5,017 nt of DNA from Lysobacterales bacterium. GTDB lineage: Bacteria > Pseudomonadota > Gammaproteobacteria > Xanthomonadales > Marinicellaceae. Below are positions 1-5,017 of this stretch, one piece after another. Below the pieces are notes generated by a model. That model had not been told where the DNA came from. It saw nothing but the letters and a program-made list of their open reading frames with translations, and searched no databases. The translations under genes and the position numbers were made by a program. The stretch covers positions 1 to 5,017 of the forward strand of contig WGBZ01000076.1 of assembly GCA_015494035.1 (NCBI GenBank), given 5' to 3'. Every line of letters starts with the position of its first letter. The stretch's first letter is position 1.

Positions 1-279
1 CCCATACAGCAAGGCAATATCCTGAAAAAAGACGATGTTGCGGAAGTCAAGATCGGCATGACCAAACGCCAGGTGGCCCTGATTCTTGGCACGCCAGCCA
101 TTGCGGATCCGTTTCATCAGGACCGGTGGGATTACGTCAACACCTCAAAAATCAAGGGCAAGTTTCTGCCGGTGAAAAAACTGGTCATTCACTTTAAAGA
201 CGGCCAGGTCAGCCGCATTGAAGACAACTACTTTAACCAAGAAGAAAAAGCCCAGACCAAGCAAACGACTGGCAACTGA
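1..279 (+). CDS. bamE: Outer membrane protein assembly factor BamE, 3' part
   Basis: This is the C-terminal 92 residues of BamE (SmpA/OmlA), the small lipoprotein subunit of the Bam complex that inserts beta-barrel proteins into the outer membrane from its periplasmic face. The reading frame is open from base 1, so the signal peptide, lipobox cysteine and start codon lie left of the window; the ATG at 58 is an internal Met, not the start. Family signatures seen are QGN near residues 4-6, the helix-leading KIGMTKRQV (17-25), LGTP (29-32), the DPFH..RWDYV stretch (36-46) and a final beta strand LVIHFKDGQVSRIED (61-75). A short charged, Gln/Lys-rich tail follows (79-92). It converges on rnfH with 44 nt between the two stops, which is the usual gammaproteobacterial arrangement. 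The family assignment is firm; only the N-terminus is unknown. Confidence 0.95.
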   Translation, partial: PIQQGNILKKDDVAEVKIGMTKRQVALILGTPAIADPFHQDRWDYVNTSKIKGKFLPVKKLVIHFKDGQVSRIEDNYFNQEEKAQTKQTTGN

Positions 280-323
280 ACTGCTCGGGTACTGATGATG
301 GGGTATTGAAATGAGCCGGTTAT

Positions 324-641
324 TCAGCGAATAATGCCCTGTTTCTTCTGCTGTGCGGCGCGCCGGCGACGCACCTCTTTCGGGTCGGCAATTAAGTCGC
401 GATAGATTTCGATTCGGTCATCTGCTTCAACCGTGTCCTCCAGTTTCCTTAACTGGCTGAAGATGCCCACCGCTTGTGCTTGCAGGTCAATTTCCGGAAA
501 CTGTTCCAGAATGCCGGAAGCCTTGATGACGTCATCAATGCGACTCCCCAATGGCACACTGACTGGAATAACCACTTGTTTTTGCGGTGTCGCGTAGGCC
601 ACTTCAATGCGAATAAAGTCATTCTGGCTATTTTGATTCAT
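324..641 (-). CDS. rnfH: RnfH family protein (UPF0125, ubiquitin-like fold)
   Basis: A 105-residue RnfH-family protein, close to the usual length of about 95-105. The family has a beta-grasp (ubiquitin-like) fold; its molecular role is not settled. It is named for rnf electron-transport clusters in some bacteria, but is mostly found beside ratA, as here. Seen in the sequence: IRIEVAYATPQKQ (10-22), VPLGSRIDDVIKASGIL (29-45), VGIFSQL (58-64), then the hallmark DDRIEIYRDLIADPKEVRRRRA (74-95) and a basic tail. Start choice: the ATG at 641 has GGAG five bases upstream (647-650). A GTG at 647 would extend the protein by two residues but abuts the GGAG with no spacing, so ATG is preferred. It lies 39 nt downstream of ratA on the same strand and is probably cotranscribed with it. 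A toxin-antitoxin reading of the pair (RatA/RatB) has been proposed, but antitoxin action of this protein is not supported by anything visible here. Confidence 0.93.
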   Translation of the reverse strand: MNQNSQNDFIRIEVAYATPQKQVVIPVSVPLGSRIDDVIKASGILEQFPEIDLQAQAVGIFSQLRKLEDTVEADDRIEIYRDLIADPKEVRRRRAAQQKKQGIIR

Positions 642-680
642 TGGCACTCCGGGGTTTTACCCGTTTATTTTCCATGGTTT

Positions 681-1151
681 TTAACTGTTTTGCGGGTCTT
701 TGAATAACTGATGAGCCCGGTTGACGAAGTCCGAGACCAGTTGTTCGGCCACCCGGCCAAAACCGCTGCTGAAGGCCGCTTGCACCAGTCCGGCCTTGAA
801 TTCAAACCCCAGAGACAGCTCAATCTGGCACGCATTTTCGGCCAGCTCCATTACCTGCCAGCGCCCTTGCAAACGCTGGAACGGCCCATCCACCAGTTGC
901 ATGCGCAAACAATGGGCGGGACGGCCGCTTTCATCGATTGTGGTTTCCGCCGTGTTGCGGGTAGTGAATTTTTGCCGGAAACCCCCAATGGAAACGGTCA
1001 ATCCAGCCAGCATCTCGCTGCCAGTCTGTTGCAGCACGTGCGAGTCCACACACCAGCGCAGAAACTCCGGATAACGTGGCACGTCATTGATCAGTTTGAA
1101 TACGTCCTGAGCTGGGTAAGCCAGCAAGGCTTTGCGGTGTATTTCGGCCAT
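681..1151 (-). CDS. ratA: RatA / COQ10-like START-domain protein
   Basis: A 156-residue protein of the polyketide cyclase / START-like superfamily, matching E. coli RatA (YfjG), which is close to 158 residues. Related COQ10 proteins bind coenzyme Q and support respiration; E. coli RatA was described as blocking 70S ribosome association when overproduced. Which role applies here is not decided by sequence. Motifs seen: MAEIHRKALLAYPAQDVFKL (1-20), NDVPRYPEFLRWC (22-34), FTTRN (62-66), LVDGPFQRLQGRW (86-98), an Ala-Cys-Gln-Ile strand (107-110) and FEFKAGLVQ (116-124), ending in an amphipathic helix (about 129-151) that closes the hydrophobic pocket. The ATG at 1151 gives the family N-terminus and has a modest GGAAG upstream (1155-1159). 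A TTG at 1172 would add seven residues that the family lacks, and it has no ribosome site. Divergent from smpB and upstream of rnfH. Confidence 0.94.
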   Translation of the reverse strand: MAEIHRKALLAYPAQDVFKLINDVPRYPEFLRWCVDSHVLQQTGSEMLAGLTVSIGGFRQKFTTRNTAETTIDESGRPAHCLRMQLVDGPFQRLQGRWQVMELAENACQIELSLGFEFKAGLVQAAFSSGFGRVAEQLVSDFVNRAHQLFKDPQNS

Positions 1152-1203
1152 GCGCTTCCGATGTGTTGGCAAAGGCTTATTCTAATCCAATTCCCGGTTA
1201 AAA

Positions 1204-1209
1204 ATTATC
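1204..1209 (-). promoter_or_regulatory. Possible -10 box for ratA-rnfH
   Basis: Read on the minus strand this is GATAAT, five of six matches to the -10 consensus. A weak -35 candidate, TGGCAA, sits 18 bases upstream (1228-1233). Transcription would start near 1198 and give a leader of about 47 nt before the ratA ATG at 1151. A second -10-like hexamer, TAGAAT (1179-1184), has no recognisable -35. The location is expected, because the 108-nt divergent gap must hold the promoter of this operon unless it is read from farther away. Confidence 0.3.
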
Positions 1210-1243
1210 GCGTTTTGGCATAGCAATTTGCCAGCAGTATTCA

Positions 1244-1249
1244 TACAAT
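1244..1249 (+). promoter_or_regulatory. Possible -10 box for smpB
   Basis: TACAAT matches five of six positions of the sigma-70 -10 consensus. The hexamer 16-18 bases upstream is poor (around TAGCAA at 1221-1226). An alternative pair is TTGGCA (1215-1220) with TATTCA (1238-1243) at a 17-base spacing. Transcription from TACAAT would begin near 1254-1256 and leave only a few bases before the ATG at 1260, which agrees with the lack of a Shine-Dalgarno. This is pattern matching only; smpB may also be transcribed from elsewhere. Confidence 0.28.
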
Positions 1250-1259
1250 CAGCAGCCTG

Positions 1260-1739
1260 ATGAAAAAGAAAAAAACCAAATCAAACAGCCCGGTCATTGC
1301 CGTCAACAAAAGGGCTCGTTTCGAATACGAGTTTCTGGAAGAATTCGAAGCCGGGCTGGTGTTGGAAGGCTGGGAAGTAAAGAGCCTGCGGGAAGGCCGT
1401 GTGCAGTTTAATGAGAGCTACGTGCTGCTGAAAAATGGCGAAGCCTGGCTGTTTGGCTGCACCATCACGCCACTCTTGTCGGCCTCTTCGCATGTGGACG
1501 CCGACCCCATGCGCACGCGTAAATTGCTCCTGCACAAAAAAGAACTGGCACGACTGATTGGCGCTGTGGAAAGAAAGGGGCTGACCGTCATTCCCAAAAG
1601 GATGTACTGGAAAAATGGCAAGGTCAAAGTGGAAATCGCCCTGGCCAAGGGCAAAAGCACCCACGACAAGCGCCATACTCAGAAAGAACGTGACTGGAAC
1701 AGGGACAAACAGCGCATCATGAAGGAAGCAAAACGCTAG
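1260..1739 (+). CDS. smpB: SsrA (tmRNA)-binding protein SmpB
   Basis: A 159-residue SmpB (E. coli has 160), the partner of tmRNA in trans-translation: it binds the tRNA-like domain, fills the empty decoding centre of stalled ribosomes and starts tagging of the nascent chain. Seen: basic N-terminus (KKKKTK, 2-7), [10 protein letters not shown] (16-25), [18 protein letters not shown] (30-47), the [13 protein letters not shown] stretch (52-64), [19 protein letters not shown] (78-96), [20 protein letters not shown] (107-126), and the C-terminal tail [18 protein letters not shown] (129-146) followed by DKQRIMK (149-155). Tail features DKR (136-138) and Ile-Met (153-154) are kept, but the usual GKK is GKS (131-133), and family VPL or VAL is IPK (111-113). 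The start is fixed by the family N-terminus; no in-frame start lies nearby upstream and no clear Shine-Dalgarno is visible. Divergent from ratA, convergent with pilE. The tmRNA gene is not in the window. Confidence 0.97.
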   Translation: MKKKKTKSNSPVIAVNKRARFEYEFLEEFEAGLVLEGWEVKSLREGRVQFNESYVLLKNGEAWLFGCTITPLLSASSHVDADPMRTRKLLLHKKELARLIGAVERKGLTVIPKRMYWKNGKVKVEIALAKGKSTHDKRHTQKERDWNRDKQRIMKEAKR

Positions 1740-1856
1740 GTGTCGGGTCTCGGCTGATCGGAGCTTCCCTGGGTTTTGCTCCCTCTGTCACAGTCTCATT
1801 TTTCTATTGAAGAGCAAGGCCAAAGCCAGTTCCAACCTTCAGTCTGAGCATGTGAA

Positions 1857-2261
1857 CTAGCTGCCCCAGCAATCGTCGCTGGTTCCCCATTTACGGCCCA
1901 GGGAATTGTAGCGAATTCTCGCACAATGTGTGTCATCCGCCTGTTCATTGATAGCGGTGGCGATAATGGTGTATGCCGCTCCACCACCACCGGGCACATT
2001 CATGTTAATGCGGTAATAGTTGTGTTCTGACCGTAAAGGTGTCGTGAAGCCCAAGGTGCCGAGATCCGGCGCATACGCATTGTTATTGGCGTAATAGCGC
2101 TCCTGGCGATTGGCCACGTCCAGTAACAGGTTATGTGCTTCCGAACGCTTGGAACGCTGCACGTATTGTCGATAACTGGGATAGGCAAAACTTGCCAGGA
2201 GGGCAATAATCGCCACGACCACAAGCAATTCGATCAAGGTAAAACCCCGGTTTTGTTTCAT
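1857..2261 (-). CDS. pilE: Type IV minor pilin PilE
   Basis: A 134-residue type IV prepilin-like protein of the PilE minor-pilin group, which is thought to join the pilus-tip priming complex with the other minor pilins and PilY1. The class III leader is short: MKQNRG with Gly6 at -1, Phe7 as the N-methylated +1 residue and Glu11 at +5, then the hydrophobic helix [24 protein letters not shown] (7-30). The PilE-type [21 protein letters not shown] (51-71) follows. Cys113 and Cys131 near the C-terminus should form the D-region disulfide, and the ending DDCW plus two residues is usual for PilE. Start: the ATG at 2261 has GGGGAG seven bases upstream (2269-2274); a TTG at 2276 would place that site inside the gene and lengthen the leader. 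It starts 15 nt after the stop of the pilY2-like gene and is the last gene of the pilus block here. Confidence 0.9.
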   Translation of the reverse strand: MKQNRGFTLIELLVVVAIIALLASFAYPSYRQYVQRSKRSEAHNLLLDVANRQERYYANNNAYAPDLGTLGFTTPLRSEHNYYRINMNVPGGGGAAYTIIATAINEQADDTHCARIRYNSLGRKWGTSDDCWGS

Positions 2262-2268
2262 TATCTTT

Positions 2269-2274
2269 CTCCCC
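2269..2274 (-). promoter_or_regulatory. Ribosome binding site deciding the pilE start
   Basis: Minus-strand GGGGAG is seven bases from the ATG at 2261 and lies in the 15-nt gap after the upstream stop codon. It favours the ATG, which gives a six-residue prepilin leader, over the in-frame TTG at 2276. Confidence 0.75.
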
Positions 2275-2276
2275 AA

Positions 2277-2648
2277 TCAGTAAGGTGGCGGCAATTCACC
2301 AATATAAACCACAGAACCGCCTTTTTTCTGCTTCATGGCGGCTTCGTCGTCAAAATAGATATGCACGATGTACTTTTTCCCGCTCCGCAATTGCTTCAAT
2401 GATTTCCACTGTTGCTGCCTGGAAAAATAGCCGTCATCAATGAGGTTTAACTCATAGTCAACGCCATCAAGGGTGATGACTCCTGCTTCGCTATCGACAG
2501 CGTCAAACGGTAGCTTCTGAAGCACATCCACGTCAACAGGCTGGTTATTTATCTGTTCTGCTGGCAGCACCTGCTGTGCTGAAGCCTGTCCGAGCACAAG
2601 CAGGGTTATCAGGACACATACGCTGCCAAATGTCTTGTAAAATTTCAT
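2277..2648 (-). CDS. Small exported protein, PilY2-like pilus biogenesis factor
   Basis: A 123-residue protein with a Sec signal peptide: basic start MKFYK, hydrophobic core (about 7-20) and a likely signal peptidase I site after Ala-Ser-Ala (22-24). Cys11 lies inside the hydrophobic core, so it is not a lipobox. The mature part holds FDAVDSEAGVITLDGVDYEL (48-67), a Lys-Leu rich stretch around WKSLKQLRSGKKY (81-93), a strand IVHIYFDDEA (94-103) and a Pro-rich end. It looks like one small beta-rich periplasmic domain. Position between pilY1 and pilE, size and export match PilY2 of Pseudomonas (about 115 residues), whose exact role is poorly known; I rely mostly on context, so no symbol is given. 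Start: the ATG at 2648 has AAGGA eight bases upstream (2657-2661) overlapping the pilY1 stop. The ATG at 2657 would add three residues but has no room for a ribosome site. Confidence 0.85.
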   Translation of the reverse strand: MKFYKTFGSVCVLITLLVLGQASAQQVLPAEQINNQPVDVDVLQKLPFDAVDSEAGVITLDGVDYELNLIDDGYFSRQQQWKSLKQLRSGKKYIVHIYFDDEAAMKQKKGGSVVYIGELPPPY

Positions 2649-2656
2649 AGGTTTCA

Positions 2657-2661
2657 TCCTT
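2657..2661 (-). promoter_or_regulatory. Ribosome binding site overlapping the pilY1 stop
   Basis: AAGGA on the minus strand begins with the last base of the pilY1 TAA (2661-2663) and stands eight bases before the ATG at 2648. The overlap of a stop codon with the next gene's ribosome site suggests translational coupling between pilY1 and the pilY2-like gene. Confidence 0.6.
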
Positions 2662-5017
2662 TATTGGTCGATCAGAACGTTATGCCAACTCCTGCGGCGC
2701 CAGGCAAAGTCGTCGACAGTTTCAGTCAACGGTGTGCTACCACCAGAAGATGGATCATCACCTGAAACGTCAATAATAAACTGTTCGACACCACCACCAC
2801 CAAATCCCAGCACAGATGCCCCGACCACAATGTCATTCACCAGAATGCCGTCGGCCGAATTGTTACGGAATTTACGTGTGCGGGGTTTACCACCGGTCTC
2901 AGCGTCCACGTTCATGATCCAGCTTTCGCCACCTGGCTGACAGGGGTCATCACCATTGGGAATGGTAGTAATGAAAAGTAACTCGCGGCGGAAACTATCA
3001 CGTAACATGCGGCTCACCATGCGTTCACCGGGTTCTGGCAAGGGCAGTTTCCAGCCATAGGCTGTTGGTGGAACGGGATTGTCTGTCAGAACACGTTTGT
3101 CAGCTCCGGTCAAGGTGGCGGTTTGCAGGACAAACCCACTGTCATTGATTTTCAGATCCTTGAAACTGCTGTCATTAACCCGGTCCCGAATGCCCACCAC
3201 GTACTGTGTGTCTACACCAAAAATGGTTCGGTCGGGCAGCTCGATGTATTTGCCTGTGCCGAACGTGACCAGCACATCGTATTGCCCCGGCTGATTGCTT
3301 GAGAACAAGCGCGGTTGAGTCGTAATCGGGCGCTCATACACACCATCAGCATCGATCAGTCGCGTCATGGTCCAGTTGGATGGGTCGTCATCCTGCAAAT
3401 CAAAGCGCCACAGGTTTCCATAGAGGTCTCCCGCATAGGCAAACTCGGCAATGTGATCAATGCCAGGCTGTTGCGTGCTGTTGTTCCAGATATCGCTCAC
3501 TACTGGAGTGGCCATGCCATTAGGCTGACCAGCGCTACCGACACCGGTATTGAATTTCCGGATAATGGCACCGGTTTCCAGATCCACCACATAAAGGACT
3601 GCCGCGCCACTGCCCGTATTGTCATCCGGCACTGAACTGTTGTATCCGTTAGGCAGTAAGGCCACCCAGCGGTCGCCACTTTTAACCCGAGCAATCACTG
3701 CCTCGCCATAAGTGTAGCCCAGGTCAGGGTCATCATCGTCGGTGAATTCCCACAAGAAGGTCGGTTGGGTTGCATTGCCATTGGTCACATCCAGGGCAAA
3801 GAAGGACTGTCCACCATAGCGCTGACCGGAAATCAGCACCGTCGACCAGTCGCCATTAATGTAGGCGTCCCGTACTGTGGGCGTGGCATCCACATAACTG
3901 CGGTGTTCATAGTCCGGCTTTGGTAACTCATTCATGTTCTCAGCCGCCTTGGAGGGAATAAAGGCCCACATCTCATCTCCATCTGAACCGGACCCGATTT
4001 GCGCATTAAAGGCATGCAACATGCCATCGTTGGCACCCACGTAAATCATGTTGTTGCGGTTTTGATAAGTTGTCTTGAAGTCTTCATAACCATTACCGGA
4101 CGCTGCAGCAGTCGCTTCTGGCGTGCCAGCCGGGAAGTTTTCATCGTTATAGGTGCTGCTGGGGCCACGCACCAGCTTGGCCGAAGAGTTAATGATGTCA
4201 CCAAGAACCACGCGCCGATTACGGAACACGCCACCGTTTTTTATTTCACGGGTTTGGTCGCCGCGCAAATAGTCAATCACTTCGGCCGCGGTGGCATTTC
4301 CATCCGTGACCAGATCAAGATCAGTCACTTTGTTCAGCAAGGAGCTACTTATGTCACTGATTTTAAACGGTACGACGGCATTTTGCGCTTCGTCAAAAAC
4401 ATAGATCTGACGTGTCGCCGGCGTCCGTGTCTGGGCCACTGTGGTATTGACTGCCGGGCAAAAGCCTCCGGTCAGCTTGCAAGCCGCATCCCAAAGGATG
4501 CTGCCGTAAGTGCCGTCCTGATTGACCTGCTGGGCAATCAGGGAACCTGACCAGTCAGAGGTATCGAAGGCACCGCGGAAAACGGCAGTAGCGGCAGTCA
4601 CAATACTGGTGGAGACCACGGATGCACTGGCAGATGAACGTCGCTCAATAATGGCATTGACCACCTGACTCAGGGCGCTGGTCAGTTGTTGCGGATTGCG
4701 GGCACTGAAATATTCGCCCCGGGAATTAAGTGAGGCATGCCACACATCATCCACGCGGCCTGCCGATGGTCCGGTACTGGGCCAATTTATTGTGCCATTG
4801 CGGAGTTGCGGCAAAGCCCCTGGGAATGGCAGATTCCCTTGAATACCCAGCCCGACATTGAAATTGACCATGTGTTGCCAGGTGGCCGGATCATTCTTTG
4901 GATTCCAATAAATAGCGGGATAGGTCCATGGGTCGTCACCTTGAGGCACATTGACCACACTGCCATCACTGGCAGTAAAATCCTTCAGGAAGGTGGGTAC
5001 GTTATTGGCCGTGGGAC
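2661..5017 (-). CDS. pilY1: Type IV pilus tip protein PilY1, C-terminal part (5' end beyond window)
   Basis: The last 784 residues of PilY1, the large secreted protein at the tip of type IV pili that acts in pilus assembly, adhesion and surface sensing. The frame is open to the right edge, so the signal peptide and most of the N-terminal (often VWA-like) region are missing; the GTG at 4958 is internal. Residues below are counted from that GTG. Seen: the pre-propeller hallmark DDVWHASLNSRGEYFSARNP (70-89), GAFDTSDWSGSLIA (129-142), NRRVVLGDI (247-255), then the beta-propeller with MIYVGANDGMLHAFNA (304-319), SYVDATPTVRDAY (354-366), SGQRYGGQSFFALDVT (377-392), DLGYTYGEAVIARV (412-425), VLYVVDLETGAI (454-465), AYAGDLYGNLWRFDL (507-521) and FGTGKYIELPD (566-576). 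The C-terminus RRRSWHN (754-760) is typical. The usual acidic calcium loop before YAGDL is altered. Twelve nt upstream of the pilY2-like gene; probably the same operon. Confidence 0.95.
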   Translation of the reverse strand, partial: PTANNVPTFLKDFTASDGSVVNVPQGDDPWTYPAIYWNPKNDPATWQHMVNFNVGLGIQGNLPFPGALPQLRNGTINWPSTGPSAGRVDDVWHASLNSRGEYFSARNPQQLTSALSQVVNAIIERRSSASASVVSTSIVTAATAVFRGAFDTSDWSGSLIAQQVNQDGTYGSILWDAACKLTGGFCPAVNTTVAQTRTPATRQIYVFDEAQNAVVPFKISDISSSLLNKVTDLDLVTDGNATAAEVIDYLRGDQTREIKNGGVFRNRRVVLGDIINSSAKLVRGPSSTYNDENFPAGTPEATAAASGNGYEDFKTTYQNRNNMIYVGANDGMLHAFNAQIGSGSDGDEMWAFIPSKAAENMNELPKPDYEHRSYVDATPTVRDAYINGDWSTVLISGQRYGGQSFFALDVTNGNATQPTFLWEFTDDDDPDLGYTYGEAVIARVKSGDRWVALLPNGYNSSVPDDNTGSGAAVLYVVDLETGAIIRKFNTGVGSAGQPNGMATPVVSDIWNNSTQQPGIDHIAEFAYAGDLYGNLWRFDLQDDDPSNWTMTRLIDADGVYERPITTQPRLFSSNQPGQYDVLVTFGTGKYIELPDRTIFGVDTQYVVGIRDRVNDSSFKDLKINDSGFVLQTATLTGADKRVLTDNPVPPTAYGWKLPLPEPGERMVSRMLRDSFRRELLFITTIPNGDDPCQPGGESWIMNVDAETGGKPRTRKFRNNSADGILVNDIVVGASVLGFGGGGVEQFIIDVSGDDPSSGGSTPLTETVDDFAWRRRSWHNVLIDQ

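Noticed and set aside
58..279. Treating the ATG at 58 as the bamE start
   Set aside because: The frame is open upstream to base 1 and the preceding residues (QGN, DDV, KIGM) match BamE, so the true start is outside the window.
320..334. TTATTC-AGC-GAATAA hairpin at the rnfH stop codon
   Set aside because: Perfect but very AT-rich with a three-base loop, located mostly within the last rnfH codons and not followed by a T-tract. It is too weak to call a terminator.
711..1223. A 170-codon open frame on the + strand opposite ratA
   Set aside because: It is the antisense shadow of ratA, whose family motifs are unmistakable. The + frame shows no recognisable domain and overlaps the divergent promoter gap.
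1281..1676. A 131-codon open frame on the minus strand opposite smpB
   Set aside because: Shadow of smpB. The composition reads as reverse-complemented SmpB codons, and no ribosome site or known motif is present.
1760..1782. GGAGC / GCTCC inverted repeat after smpB as a terminator
   Set aside because: The stem is only five base pairs with a thirteen-base loop. The nearest T-run on the + strand begins more than ten bases past the stem, so it does not fit an intrinsic terminator.
2788..2802. ACC/CCA triplet run in pilY1 (and a similar one near 1980-1992 in pilE) as phase-variation repeats
   Set aside because: These encode short Gly runs in frame. Triplet changes would not shift the frame, and the runs are only four or so units long.
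3999..4550. A 183-codon open frame on the + strand opposite pilY1
   Set aside because: Antisense to the strongly conserved PilY1 propeller, with no domain signature; long shadow frames are expected opposite a long gene of this composition.

Overview
The window is typical gammaproteobacterial chromosome. The gene order bamE, rnfH, ratA, smpB and the minor-pilin order pilY1, pilY2-like, pilE both point to the Pseudomonas / Alcanivorax / Marinobacter / Cellvibrio part of the class, with moderate GC. No genus can be fixed from the sequence alone. I see no mobile element, CRISPR array, tRNA, rRNA or integration scar.

Left part (1-1739), housekeeping block. The 3' end of bamE (outer-membrane assembly lipoprotein) enters from the left on the + strand. 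It converges on a two-gene minus-strand unit, ratA then rnfH, separated by 39 nt and probably one transcript. ratA is divergent from smpB (+ strand), and the 108-nt gap between them should hold both promoters. SmpB works with tmRNA to rescue stalled ribosomes. RatA is a START-fold protein related to the coenzyme Q-binding COQ10 proteins, and RnfH is its usual small partner.

Right part (1857-5017), type IV pilus block. Three genes on the minus strand are read from right to left: pilY1 (its N-terminal part lies beyond the right edge), a small secreted PilY2-like protein, and the minor pilin pilE. The gaps are 12 and 15 nt, each occupied by a Shine-Dalgarno sequence, so this is the 3' end of a minor-pilin operon. 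The upstream genes (pilX, pilW, pilV, fimU or fimT) would be expected past position 5017. PilY1 is the large tip/adhesin protein, PilE is a minor pilin of the tip complex, and the small protein is probably an exported accessory factor.

The two blocks meet tail to tail at smpB/pilE across 117 nt (1740-1856) with no convincing terminator. Nothing here looks like an undescribed system. The best second-look items are a GKK-to-GKS change in the SmpB tail, a lost or remodelled calcium loop in PilY1, and an smpB start with no visible Shine-Dalgarno and a possible -10 box almost on top of it.
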